DNA from: Chionis minor
Lineage: Eukaryota; Chordata; Aves; Charadriiformes; Chionididae
DNA length: 64,000 nt
Assembly (NCBI GenBank): GCA_013398295.1
Contig: VZSF01003481.1
Coordinates: 54,075-118,074, forward strand
Direction: 5' to 3'
Shown: positions 1-12,041 of the stretch, piece by piece
Layout of the letters: each line of letters opens with the position of its first letter
Numbering within the stretch: position 1 is the first letter of the stretch
Made by a program: the position numbers and the translations under genes
The notes under the pieces: generated by a model
What the model saw: the letters and a program-made list of their open reading frames with translations, nothing else
Database searches by the model: none
What the model was told of the DNA's origin: nothing

Positions 1-350
1 CCGATCTCCGCCCCCCGCCGCCGCCGCCGCCACTCAGAGCCGTGGGCGGCGTCGGGGCGAGCCCGCTCCCGCGTGTGGCAAAATGTGCAGCCATAGGATC
101 GGTCGTCTCGGCTGGAGAAGGCCCTTCAGATGGCCCAGCCCAACCGCTGACCCCGCTCTGCCAGCTCCGTCACCAAACCATGTCCCTAAGCGGGATGTCC
201 CACGGCCGCTCCGGGGAAATTCCTCATTTTCCCCGGTTCCAGAGCTCTCTCCCAGGGCTCCTCTGCCGCGTCCCGCTGCTCCCTCAGTCCCTCCCCAAGC
301 GAAGCGGACAGGGAAGGAGGAGCGGTGCCTTCCCGGGGAGGTGAGGGGCA
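1..350. promoter_or_regulatory. CpG-rich window edge, probable promoter region of neighbouring gene
   Basis: The first 350 bases are GC-rich and dense in CpG, with a short CCG run at 14-31, then composition drops sharply to ordinary AT-rich DNA after about 400. This is what the flank of a CpG-island promoter looks like. By remembered amniote gene order, INTS8 follows DPY19L4 in the same direction, so its 5' end would lie just left of base 1 on the minus strand. I see no INTS8 coding sequence here; the open frames on both strands look like chance frames in GC-rich DNA. CpG island: seen. INTS8 assignment: inference from synteny. Confidence 0.5.
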
Positions 351-1662
351 ACTTAGGGGAACACGGGCAACCTCCTGAGCACGTGTGAAAAACTCCAGCC
401 GTCTAAAAGAGCAAAGATTTAAAAAACCAAAAAAACCCAACCAACCAACCAACCAACAACAACAACAAAAAAAACACCAGAGGAGGAAAGCTATTCCATA
501 AAGGTGAGAGAGTCTTGGGATACCTGGATCATTGAAAAATGCTTGTGACCGAGGGGACATATTTTTCTGATGTGAGCTGAGCTTGCTGTGGAAGCGTGGC
601 CTCTCAGGAGTGCACATACAAGTCGCTGCTCCTTCAGGGAAGACGCGTTTTTGGCAGAAGGGGGAAGAGCAAAACGTGTCTCAGCATAATATGTGAACAA
701 CAGCACCAACGGTCGCGTGTACAATTCCAGCCTTTGGGTGAAATACGTCTAGGGAAGGCATGGTGTGCACTGCTCTTGAGAGCGGTGCCGAAATGGCCCC
801 TCCGAGCTCGGCAGAAACGCACATCTCTCCTGCTAAACATCCGTGAAGCAGCCTGGGCGAGGGAACCACTGTGCCAGTTACGACGTGTGCAGTGGAAGCG
901 TAAATCCAGGCCAGACCACTCCGACGCCGATCACTCCCCGCTACTCGTCAAACCAAGCCCCAGCAGCGTCTTCCATCTCTGCTAATAGACGGGAACAACA
1001 GTCTCTCCCTTCGCACAGTGGTGATGGTGACAACAGCTGAGGATCAGCCTTTTGCCGAGCCTCCGCATCCAGCTGGTCAAACTGTGCTAACACTTTTTTT
1101 CTATTAGAAATACTCTCTCTTGCTCTTCTCAGCACAGGTTTGCTGCTTTTAGTAGAAGGCTGTTAGCAAGACTGGGGTGTAGGAAGTTCAGTGATAACGT
1201 ATCTAGAGTGGAAGTGAAGCTTTGCTCAACAAAGCCAGAAACCATTTCAATCAGCTTTAGTCAAATATTACGGGCAAGAGTGAAAGGTGACAACCAACTG
1301 CTAGATCTGCGCCTCCGCCACCTGAGGAATTGCCAGTTTCTAGGAGAGGTGATCTCTGGGTGGTCCCATCATGTTACTACAAGCTGCCAGCCTTTACTTT
1401 TACCCTAGGAAGGTGAAGGGATGAGAATTTCTAAAAATTGGCACGATGCGAGTTATGAGACTGGGAAGGCAAAAAGTAAACCCAAATATTTTTGAAGAAT
1501 TGTTTACCAGTAACAACAGGAAAGTAACCATCAAGACCCATCCATGGTTAACATGCCGTAGCAAGCTTTGAGTGTGTTATCTTTACTCTTTGTGCCCTGT
1601 GTAAAAATAAAATGTGAATAATTCCCTGCCTCTCAAAGGCACTAGAAAACTCATTAACTTAT
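351..1662. other. Intergenic, nothing recognised
   Basis: Apart from the CCAA repeat near its start, this stretch holds no gene, RNA or repeat that I recognise. The open frames are short, overlap on both strands and show no domain. Confidence 0.5.
437..470. repeat. CCAA/CAA simple repeat
   Basis: A run of CCAA units passes into CAA units and then an A-run. It is a low-complexity tract of no evident function. Confidence 0.8.
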
Positions 1663-1667
1663 GACAC

Positions 1668-2249
1668 TGTCATGCTTTGAGAAACCCACAGCAATTTCTT
1701 GTCGTTTAGACAATTATTCTCTCACCCGATGGCTCCTCCCCACCCGGGAAGGGGCATCAGGAAAAGACAAGGAAAGCTAGGGGTTGAAATATAAACAGAT
1801 TTAATAGAGTAAGATTAGATAATTAACATTAATAATACTAAAGAACCATTCAGGAGGAAACTGCACTCCCAGCAGTGGACAGCAAATGTGGGACTTTGGG
1901 AGAGAGGGAAGGGCTGGGGGATCCGGCACTGGGGCAAGAAGTTCTCAGGATCACAGCCATCACAGAAGAGACAGAATTTCTCAGCAAACTTTAAATTTAT
2001 ATTGAATGTGACGTTCATGGTGTGAAATAATCCCGTTGACCAGCTTGGGTCAAGTGCCCAGGTCTTGCTCCTCCTCATCCCCGCACGTGGCGAGCTTGAA
2101 AACACTGAGACCTTGAAACCCACACAGTCTTTATAAGTAAATATTTTCACAAATTCAGACACTAGAGTCTTCTGAAAATAGTTTTCCCAAGCATTAGAGA
2201 ATAAATTAATCCTGAAATTAATAGAGATAAATTAGTCCAAGCCAGGACA
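1668..2249 (-). mobile_element. Solo LTR of an avian endogenous retrovirus (copy A)
   Basis: On the minus strand the element starts TGTCCTGGCTTGG at 2249 and ends in CA (plus-strand TGTCATGC at 1668). It is flanked by a perfect 5-bp duplication GACAC at 1663-1667 and 2250-2254. It is related over most of its length to the opposite-strand LTR at 5421-6093, but lacks about 58 bases corresponding to the part of that copy holding a TATA-like stretch. A 5-bp duplication fits class III (ERVL-like) elements. No internal retroviral genes lie beside it, so it is a solo LTR left by recombination. Boundaries and duplication: seen. Family class: inference. Confidence 0.85.
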
Positions 2250-2254
2250 GACAC

Positions 2255-5200
2255 TTAATGAGCCAGCCAGACCTCCTGAATGAGCGTTTACTTTAGGATG
2301 TTTGGATCAGTACTAAGATACTGCGCAACATACCCTCTTCTGAAATACAGCGCATCCTACTGGCCTTACACAGATTCTCAACAAGCAAAATTAAATCCTT
2401 TCAAAATGAAGTGCTCGATTTTAACCTGCATTGCAAGATGGGCTGCCCGTTCTGTTCTCTCACATTCACACACGTGCATTTAGAAACACAGGGTTTTGCA
2501 TACAGCCTGTCGAGACGCGAGCTGGATTTTATTCACAGTACTCACTCATACCTGTGAGCCCTTGTATTGTTGATACGCTCTTTAACACATCATTTTGGTG
2601 ACGTACATTTAGGCTTCTGCTGCACGTCACTCCCACTGATGGAATTTAGGGTGCACCTTACAGAGAGGAACCAGCGACAACGTTGCCCCCGTGGATATTT
2701 ACCAGCACAGCTGTGTTATTTTCAACACTCAGTTGCACAAAACCTGTGCAATGACAAAACAAATCTGAATCTCTCTGTAGACACATCTCCTACCCTACAA
2801 TTTAAAGAGATGCAAACACACTTGAGGGTGCGTTTGACTGTGATTACCAGCTTGAAAATTATGCGAGAGCATCCCAGCCAGGCACGGCTGAAATACTTCT
2901 CTTACTGGTGTCAGGCAGTTGTATACACACGAGATACCTGTTTGGAAATGGTAAAAGTTATTTATAATAGGCTGTTTGGATGTTTTTTCAAGCTGCAAGA
3001 AAAGGACAAAACTGCATGATTTTGCTGGAAATATGAAAGTATTGACGAAAAGACTAAACGTCTCGATCAGTCTTTTCCATGAAAACCGTTTTTCTTCTGG
3101 AGTTGAGGGGTGGGGAGGGAGGTCCAGTTCAGCTGACAGGGACTGGGGAATTTAAAGCACAGGCTTGTGTTTGGGTCTCTTCAGGGTCAGCAGATGATAT
3201 TCTGTCCTAGTAACTACATCGAACACCAGGAAAAAAAATTTTCCACTGTTCACAGTTGACTCTATCTGCCCATCAGGGATCAACAGGCAGCTAATCAGTT
3301 TGAGGAATAGTATGCGATTCTCAAAAACTATTATATAGTATATACTGGAATGCTACAAGAGTCACTGTTCCGGAGTAACCTCATTTCCTTCTCAGGCCAC
3401 TGCTAAGAAAACAGTATGGCTCTTTCCGTGTAGCCACCTTTCCCAAAAGAACTTGACTCTTCCCGTGAACACTGAAGCAGAAATCACACAGAGACTGATA
3501 CAGCGTTAGTCTAAGAGGCAGCCCGAGTCAGGACAGCAAAGATGGCTCTTGCAGAAGAAAGAAACAGAAATTAATTAAACAAGCTCCTTAGATATCTTCA
3601 GGACACCGCCAGCTTCTATTGGCGAAGGATCATAGTGAAATTTATTTTTAGGAGTCTTTGCTAGCAAACCTTATCTGGTGAATTGAGGACTGTGAACTGC
3701 AACAACTAAACCTAATAATGGCTATTCAGAGGCCAAACTATCAGCGAGCCCAACAGCCTTCCTCTGGCCCTCTCTCGCAGCTGGGACGAGTCGCTAGAAT
3801 GCGACCAGCAGTTCAGGCTGCCGTTCAGATCACCGTCAAATGGGCTAACCTGGGACCGGGTAGGGGAAAAAAAGAAAAAACATAAAAGGAGCACTGTTTA
3901 TCCAGGTGTTAATAGCGTGGAAATAGATACAAATTACACTGCTAGTGTGTGTTTCAGAAATAAGTTTTCATGATGAAATGGAAACAAGGCTTGGTTTTAA
4001 TATATTTTTCTAAGAACTGCACAAACAGGTCCATCACTTCTGCAGCCGTGATATTGTATTACTCTCCAGAGTTGAAGTTAGATCAGCCAAGGAAACCAAA
4101 CGCCCTTTTTCCCACTGCTGCACTCAGACGTGACGCAGTGAAGAGAAGGCAGCCACATTCTTGCCTGTCCTTTGTCAGCTTTCTTCAGAGGGGGGCATGG
4201 CTTAGGGCATCGTTTTATATTCACCCTCATCTTACAGAATCTGCTGGGTTTTATTGCAAAGGTGTAAAAAACCAGTGTAACATGATTTTGGTCTTTCTAT
4301 AGTCAGTCAGTATAGCACCAGTGGGAGTCAAGGCTTGACATTACAGTCAAAGCTTTGAAACAAGGAGAAATTCCCAAAGCCACTCAAAATTCTGGTGTGT
4401 TATAACCTACTGAATAGTTCTGTAATACTCCGTATTGCTTTACGTTTGTGTATTCCCTATATGCAATTTAAGTGATAACGAGATGCATCTCATCTCATTT
4501 CTATTAAAAAATGTCCATCACATTTGTTACCCAAGCAATCTGGAAGCACACAGGAATTGAAGTATGCTAGTCTGGGTCACAGCAAAAATTGGAAAATCTG
4601 GGAAACTAGCTCCTAGAAACAAATTACAGAGCTACCATTTTGTGGAAAAAAAAAACCCCAAACCCAAACCGACAGTAATGTTACTTAACACTTCTCAGTG
4701 ATTATAATCAGAATATATATATATTTTACAAAATACATACACAGACACAGAAGACATATACACATTTTTATATACACCTGTTTATATATGTGTATAAGTA
4801 AAAATTCTATTATATATAATAGAATATTCTGTATTTCACAGCTGATGACTACAGTCTTTATCTTATCTTTGGATAAAGGCATGGAATCTTACACAAAACG
4901 CCAACATAGACTTCATGGTGCCAGGAAGCTCCATTCCCCTTTCAGCTAAATAATCACAAAGCCTGGATGCTTGAAGAATTCACGGATAAACTTGAATACT
5001 CCACCATCAACACATTTCTTCTTTTTAAAAAGATTAACCGTGTTTCCTGGCTGGTCTAAAAGGAAGTGGGCTTATGAACTGTTCAAACTCAGAACCATTA
5101 AAAACTGAAGATGTAAATACATAGTTTTTAGGTGATGTATGACTGATTTTTGGAGAAGCACTTCATTGGCTATTTCTATCATCTTTAGAATTTAACTAAA

Positions 5201-5415
5201 ATAATCTCAAGGTTTTCATATCATAGCACAGTAAATTATTACAAAGTAGTCTCATTCCTGCAGGATTTCACTCCTACTAATAATATCTTATAAAATGATA
5301 GAAAGCTTCAATATATGTAACTATGATCTGTAAAAATTCACAACAGATGATACATTAGTTGATTTAAAAAAAAAAAAATCAGTAAGCATTTGATGTTGCA
5401 TAGCAATTATTTTCC
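2255..5415. other. Intergenic between two LTR copies, nothing recognised
   Basis: AT-rich unique sequence. The 150-codon plus-strand frame at 2567-3019 shows no domain, signal peptide or splice context and I treat it as chance. A strongly AT-rich patch with TATA-type runs lies at about 4710-4830. Confidence 0.5.
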
Positions 5416-5420
5416 AGGTG

Positions 5421-6093
5421 TGTCCTGGTTTGAGCAACACAGGATTAATTTCTCTTTCGGTAATTTTACTTTTCAATAAGGTCTCTTCTAATGCTAGGGA
5501 AAACTACTTTTAGAAGACTCTGGTGTCTGAACTTGTGAAGATATTTACTTTACAGCCAGCGATGGTGTGTGGGTTTCAAGGTCTCAGTGTTTTTGAGCTC
5601 GCCAGGTGTGGGGATGAGGAGGAGCGAGACCCAGGCATTTGACCCAAGCTGGCCAACAGGATTATTTCATACCATGAATGTCACATTCAATATAAGTTAA
5701 AAAGTCTGCTGAGAAATTCTGTCTCTTCTGTGATGGCTGCGATCCTGAGAACTTCTTGCCCCGGTATCGCACCCCTGAGCCCTTCCCTTCCTCCTGAAGC
5801 TGTAGCACTCGGTGTCCCACATTTGCTGTGCACTGCTGGGAGAGCACAGCTTCCTACGGATAGAACGGGCCGAGTATAATCCTTGTATATTTTGTATCGG
5901 TATTGGGTCCGATATTGGTTCTTTAGCATTATTAATGTTAATTATTTAGTCTTATTCTATTAAACCTGTTTATATTTCAGCCCCCAGCTTTCCTCTTTTC
6001 CTGATGCCACTCCCCACATGGGGAGGGGTCATTGGGTGAGAGAATAGTTGTCTAAACAACAATAAATTGTTGGGGGTTCTTGAAACCACACCA
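5421..6093 (+). mobile_element. Solo LTR of the same family (copy B), opposite orientation
   Basis: Starts TGTCCTGGTTTGAG at 5421 and ends ACCACACCA at 6093, flanked by a perfect 5-bp duplication AGGTG at 5416-5420 and 6094-6098. A TATA-like stretch lies around 5875-5895 and an ATTAAA polyadenylation-type signal at 5959-5964, in the order expected of U3 and R. It pairs with copy A (1668-2249) as an inverted repeat with about 3.2 kb between. Longer than copy A and apparently the more complete. No retroviral coding sequence is attached. Confidence 0.87.
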
Positions 6094-6109
6094 AGGTGAG
6101 GCGCTTGCT

Positions 6110-7223
6110 TGTAGTGGGTTGACCCTGGCTGCCCCCCAGGTGCCCACCAAAGCCACTCTCTCACTCCTCCCCTCCTCAGCTGGACAGGGGAGAGAAAACA
6201 CCACAAAGGGCTCATGGGTCAGGATACAGACAGGCACATCACTCCGCAATTACTGTCATGGGCAAAACAGTCTCAACTTGGGGAAATTAGTTTAATTTAT
6301 TACCAATGAAATCAGAGTAGGATAATGAGAAAAAAACCCCCAAATCCTGCAACACCTTCCTCCCACCTCTCCATTCTTCCCAGGCTCAACTTCACTCCCG
6401 AATTCTGTACCTCCTCCCCCCCGAGTGGCACAGCGGGATGGGGAATGGAGGTTGTGGTCTGTCGTCTCTCATTTCCTCCTCACACTCTTCCCCTGCTCCA
6501 GCCTGGGGGTCTCTCCCACGGGAGACAGTCCTGCATTAAATTCTCCAACCCGAGTCCTTCCCATGGGCTGCAGTTCTTCACAAACTACTCCAGAGTGGTC
6601 CCTTCCAGGGGGTGCAGCCCTTCAGGAACAGACTGCTCCAGTGTGGGTCCCCCACGGGGTCACAAGTCCTGCCAGCAAGCGTGCTCCAGCGTGGGCTGCT
6701 CTCCACAGAGTCCACAGGTCCTGCCCGCAGCCTGCTCCAGCGTGGGCTTCCCACGGGGTTCCAGCCTCCTTTGGGCATCCACCTGCTCTGGCGTGGGGTC
6801 CTCCACGGTAGCTGCTCTGCTGTTGAAGTTCCACGAGCTGCGGGTGGCTATCTGCTCCACCGTTAACCTCCAGGGGCTGCAGGGGGACAGCCGGACTCAC
6901 CATGGTCTTCACCACGGGCTGCAGGGGAATCTCTGCTCTGGCACCTGGAGCGCCTGCTTCCCCTCCCTCACTGACCTTGGTGTCTGCAGTTGTTCCTCTC
7001 GCATATCTCACTCGTCCCTCCAGCTGCTGTTGCTGTAGGGTTTTTTTTTCCCTGCTCTTAAATACGTTATCAAAGAGGCTTTCCCACTGGCACTGATAGG
7101 CTCCAGGAGGGAGCCAGCTGGCATTGGCTCCATGGGACACAGGGAAGGCTTCTAGCAGCTTCTCGCACGAGCCACCACTGTAGGTGCCCCCCTACCAAAA
7201 CCGTGCCGCACAAACCCAACACA
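6110..7223 (-). mobile_element. Solo LTR of a second avian endogenous retrovirus family
   Basis: Read on the minus strand it starts TGTGTTGGGTTTG at 7223 and ends CCCACTACA at 6110, with a perfect 5-bp duplication TTGCT at 6105-6109 and 7224-7228. A TATTTAA promoter-like box lies near 7055-7070 and an AATAAA signal near 6296-6302 (minus strand), which set its direction. The length of about 1.1 kb and the wording match an LTR type common in bird genomes. The GC-rich centre (about 6590-6830) is built of degenerate units of about 50 bases sharing GCTCCAGCGTGGG. The 237-codon plus-strand frame at 6325-7038 is antisense to this LTR and is not a gene. Confidence 0.88.
6590..6830. repeat. Degenerate ~50-bp tandem repeat inside the LTR
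   Basis: Successive units begin with CTCCAG(T/C)GTGGG followed by a variant of CCCACGGGGT and a CCTGCC block, at roughly 50-base spacing, about four to five times. Units differ by substitutions, so the array is not recent. It lies in the part of the LTR between its TATA-like box and its polyadenylation-type signal. Confidence 0.7.
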
Positions 7224-8775
7224 TTGCTGTAGGAGGATCTCTAGGGAGAAAGTCCAGTAATTCCACATGAAGCACCTCATACTTTTCTGCTCATCCCCGT
7301 GCCAGTATGTCTCAACAGGCCGTCACTCAGCACGACATACGGGTCCAGTCCGAGCAGTCTGCTGTCCCTCAAGAGCTGTAAGGGTACTCATGCTTCCCCA
7401 TTAAGACAGACCGCACAGTCTTCACTTGACTGAAAATCACATATGCAAATAATACGGCAGAATACAAAAATCATTTTATTACCGCAACAGAGGAAGGAGG
7501 TTAATTCATTATGAACTACATGTTTTTCGTGAAAGGGTATCAGACTTCTCAAAAGAAAGCATAAAATGGTTTGTGTCCCAAACAATCCATACTTTCTGGA
7601 CTTGGCTTTTATTACAATTTTTTTTTTCCCCCCCAGAAAGAGTTTGTCACAAGAGAAAAATATTTACTATGCATACATTATTTTAATAAAAAACTGTCCC
7701 AGACAACAAACAGGATAAAAGGAATTGGATTCCTTAGGTTTGTTATTAAATACCTGCACATAGATAGGTCCATGTGCCATACACGCTACTGCTCAATGTC
7801 ACCGTTAACAAGTAAAGCACCACTAATAATTCTTCTGCATTACTGAAGTAACAGTTTGAAACTTTGAAAGGCATTAAACACCCACCTCCTTTTCCATCAA
7901 ATAAGTAGGTAACCTTAAACATCACTTTGGAGGCAGAATTACATACATTTAACTGTGCTGAAATAAAAAACATTGCCAGATTAATTACAGATTTAAACAT
8001 CTAGTTGAGGTACCGAACAATTCAGGAGACCTTTAGGCATCACTAGACCTGCATTTGGCATAGTAACAGTGTGGCAACATAATGGTGATATTCCCTTTTA
8101 GCCGTATGGATGAAGTAGAAATGATTACTAGAATACCATGCACTGCGTGTTTTAGAATTTTCACTTACTTTCCTCCTAAAGTTAAGTTTTAAAAAGAGTA
8201 TTAAAGGCATGATTATACAGATTTATGTTGAGGCATTACTTCACATTAAATATTGCTTGTGTTAGAATAAACTCAGATTTTCTCTCATCTCTAGTACCAT
8301 AGTGCTCTAGAACCCATCTGCCCAGCAATATACAGGGATTTACAGACTACCGCTAGCGATAAGAAGCTACTCATTATATCTCCAAATCACAACAGTAAAA
8401 GACATCTCTAAATGCAAATATGACACGCATGCCCACGCATTCACACAAACAGCCTATGCTTTCTCCTGTAAGATTTTTGGTTAAAGGACAGGTTATACGT
8501 AGTTAACAGCAGTCATTAAGAAGGTTCAATGACCATTTACAACCCCTACAACCTGATCTCGCAGCTCCTATTTGTGTGAATTGCACGGGAAAGCTGGTGA
8601 AGGGTCACAACATTTGGACACCTGCAGATGAGTTAGTAAAAATAAGGTGGTAAGAACAAGATTTGGACCCTAAACTTCTACCTTTCAGTAAAGAGTAATG
8701 CCACCAGAGCAAATAGTTTGCAGAATTTTCAATGCCTGTTAAACCTTTTGGCCTTCTTTCTTCCATATTTGTATA

Positions 8776-9117
8776 TCACAGAATCATAGAACAGTTTAGG
8801 CTGGAAGCAACCTTAAGGATCATCTAGTTCCAACCCCCCTGCCGTGGGCAGGGACAACTTCTACCAGACCTGGTTGCTCAAAGCCCCATCCAGCCTGACC
8901 TTGAGCACTTCCAGGGATGGGGCCTCCACAGCTTCCCTGGGCAACCTCTTCCAGTGTCTCACCACCCTCAGAGTGAAAAATTTCTTCCTGAGATCTAATC
9001 TAAATCTCCCCTCTTCCAGTTTGAAGCCATCACCCCTTGTCCTATCACTACATGGCCTTGTAAAAAGTCCCTCTCCAGCTTTCTTGTAGGCCCCCTTCAG
9101 ATACTGGGGGGGGGCTG
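8776..9117 (-). mobile_element. CR1 LINE, 5'-truncated 3' end
   Basis: Begins on the plus strand with CAGAATCATAGAAC, the reverse complement of the CR1 terminal octamer repeats, then the typical CR1 3' region running toward 9117. It is a 5'-truncated copy inserted with its 3' end at 8776. It differs from the other CR1 copies here and belongs to another subfamily. If the DPY19L4 message extends past 8776, this copy is transcribed in sense within its 3' UTR. The plus-strand frame at 8844-9089 is an antisense shadow. Confidence 0.9.
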
Positions 9118-12000
9118 TATCTATATATATTCAGATACTGTATCTCCTCCTTACCCCTGCAATGGAAATTGTATTTAAGATTGTATTGTATTAAACTGTA
9201 TTTCCATTTACTTTGGAAGAAATAAACTCAGTATTTTTTTTAAATTATGTGAATAGGAGTGTATGTTCTCAAATGACTTTACTTAATTAGTCTCAAGTAT
9301 CTCCTGGCAAATCTATCAACCGAATTCAAGTATGTGGTAATTCAGGAAGTGAAAGGCTGTTTTTTTAAAATTAAAACAAAACTGTACATGTCAGTTTAGC
9401 TGTGGCTTGATTAAACCTTAATCCACAAGTCTAATGGTAACAGGTGAGTGCCTGAAAATACTACACTCAATTTATTATTTCAAGGTGGGTTTTTTTGCAT
9501 TTACAAAGATCAAGCATATCAGAAACTGGAAATGTGAAGGAGGAAATAAACCAGCGAAACAGCAACACAAATTGCTACGCAAACTCTCATTCTTCCCAGC
9601 GAACAGCTGCTAGATGGCTGGCATCCATCCTAGCTGCGCCACGGACTACACGAGCATCCTCGGGGGCTGGGCTATTAAGACACAATGGAAGCTCTAGGAA
9701 TCAGAGGGACAGGAATTTAAAAAAAAAAAAATCTTCACAAAAAGAAACACAAACTGAGTTTTTTGTTTGTTTAATAAAAGCTTGCAAGGCACATGTTTCA
9801 ACTGAATTGCAACATCTACAGCAAAACAGATCAAAATTTGCAAACCGTTCCTCCAGGCCTTCCAGGGAGTTAAACCTGTGACCTGCTTGAAAACCAAGCT
9901 AGGGTTGTGTGTACAGGTCTGATGTAATTAAGCACTACTACTGTCCTTCTGAGGAATATGAAACTTACTGTTTCTTTTACACAGAAGGTGGAGATTAGTA
10001 TACACAATAATATTGTTTTCTAATCCATAGCTGGATAAGAAATTCAAGCTTATCATTTTCTTTGTAAGATATGATTCTTCCAGTCACTCATTTCAAAAAT
10101 GATGCCTTTTTACTGGAACAACAGCAATGTTTCTCCCACATAAAAGGCTCCTTCTGTTACTTAAGGCTGCTGTGCCAATGGTGCTGCAATACAATTTTCT
10201 CTAATATAAAAAGCAAGGTAAAAATCTTAAATGATTCTCCTAAAGCAGAATCAATTGAAGTATCAAGAATACATCTTTAAAACTATGACAAAACTAATAT
10301 AAACAACTATGTCACAGTTCAAATAAAGTTCGACATGTTCATTTAAACATGTATAAAGGCCAACGTGCTACAAGATAGTTTTCTTCAGACGTAGGGATGG
10401 CCTCATTTGTGTTTTTCTTAACGCGTGCTCTACACTTAAGCATTCAAACTATGTTCTATGTGGTAACATATACATACGACATTGCGGTAAAACACAACAG
10501 GCAGTCAAGGACAGTTAAATATTGCATCTTGGCATGGCAGTCTAAGGCATGAAGCCGTAAGCTATGCGACTTCATCCACCCAAGTGCAGTTGTAACCCTG
10601 AAGTTTGCTACCTGGAATGCCTTATTGCTGTTATGAAATGGTATTCGTGAACAATTAACTTCCGGCGAGTAAAGGACTGACACACAGACACGTAATTCCT
10701 TGACAGCAATTCAAATAAACTTAAATTGTGTAAGGAACTCTAAACTTACTTCCAAATAGTACATCTACACCCATACTAGCACACACACAGAATGTTCCTG
10801 CAGGCTTGCCATAGCTCAAGTTAATGCACTAGCTCCTGTTGTTATACGGTAATTGGAAAGTCTGGAACACTCCAGTGTAGTATAACATACGCACTCGTGC
10901 ATAAGCAAATAAATGCAGCCTGCATTTGGCCAGAGACACACGTACACACTACCCTCAACACAATGACTGCATCGCTAGAAAGGATATTTACTTTTAACTT
11001 GCGACTCAGTTACACTGATAAATGTTTCTCTCAATGACCACATCCAGTACATTCGATGGATTTATCTGAACACTGTTTTCAAATAAAATGTGTAATTTAA
11101 TACCTTGTCAAGACTCATACGCCAAAAAATATAACTGAAGGCAAAAACCAGACTACAGACATTTTGACTTTTACAATAAAGCTTTTTTCTTTTAAATCAC
11201 TCCAACAGTGATAATAGTTTTTTTTAAAAAAATCTCAGCACTACCCATTAGTGTAAAGTAAGCAAATGTATCTGCATAGAGCAGATAGGAATCACACATA
11301 TACACTAACATGCTGCAGTTCCTAATAATTTCAGAGTTAAAAATCTCTGAGTTTGCATTTTACCAACAAGCGTGGTAAGGATCGTTTTGCAGCTTTCATT
11401 TGCAGAATGGTTTGCAGATTTTTCACTGAAGCTTCATCCTGTTATGCCAGACCCTTCACTGAAGGCATCTGGGCTCCAAAGAATTATTCCCACGTGCCTG
11501 ATAGACTGGTCTCTGGGCCAGGTGTTACAAGAATCCGTAACTACAGGTAACTCCTAATGGAGGACCAACCTCTTCCAAAACTTACATTCTGGCTTTTTGT
11601 CCAGCTACACCTACGTAAGCAAAGTTACTGATACCTTTTATTGGATTTTCCATTCACAACACCAGGGTTAGGCCCAGAGTTGGAATTAAAGCATCATTCA
11701 TTCTCTTGAAAGTGTATCAGCCAGCAACAAACAGGATGAACAGGTAATTTTTTTTAAGAAAAATAGTTGTAGAGGCAAAGGGGGTCACATAAGGAAGACA
11801 AATTTTAGAGGGAAGCCAGATTGCAGAGTACTTTCCTAAATTTTCAAAGATCTGTGTAGTTGCATAATTGATATAAAAATAGCTATGAAAAACTGTACCA
11901 TTATTTATTAATGGTGGTGATTATAGCGCTGTAAATTAGTTATGGCACTATCTTAAAATAGCTATCACATGGTAAGTTGAATGAAATGAGTATCACCCAT

Positions 12001-12041
12001 TCCTCCACACACACCCACACACCCCAGCACGCACACAGAGG
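12001..12041. repeat. CA-rich imperfect microsatellite
   Basis: An interrupted CA/CCA run in the probable 3' UTR of DPY19L4 (GT-rich in the message). Confidence 0.7.

Noticed and set aside
2567..3019. 150-codon plus-strand frame
   Set aside because: No domain, signal or splice context; codon choice looks random.
6325..7038. 237-codon plus-strand open frame, the longest uninterrupted frame in the left part
   Set aside because: It is antisense to a solo LTR with TG...CA ends and a perfect duplication, and arises from its GC-rich tandem units.
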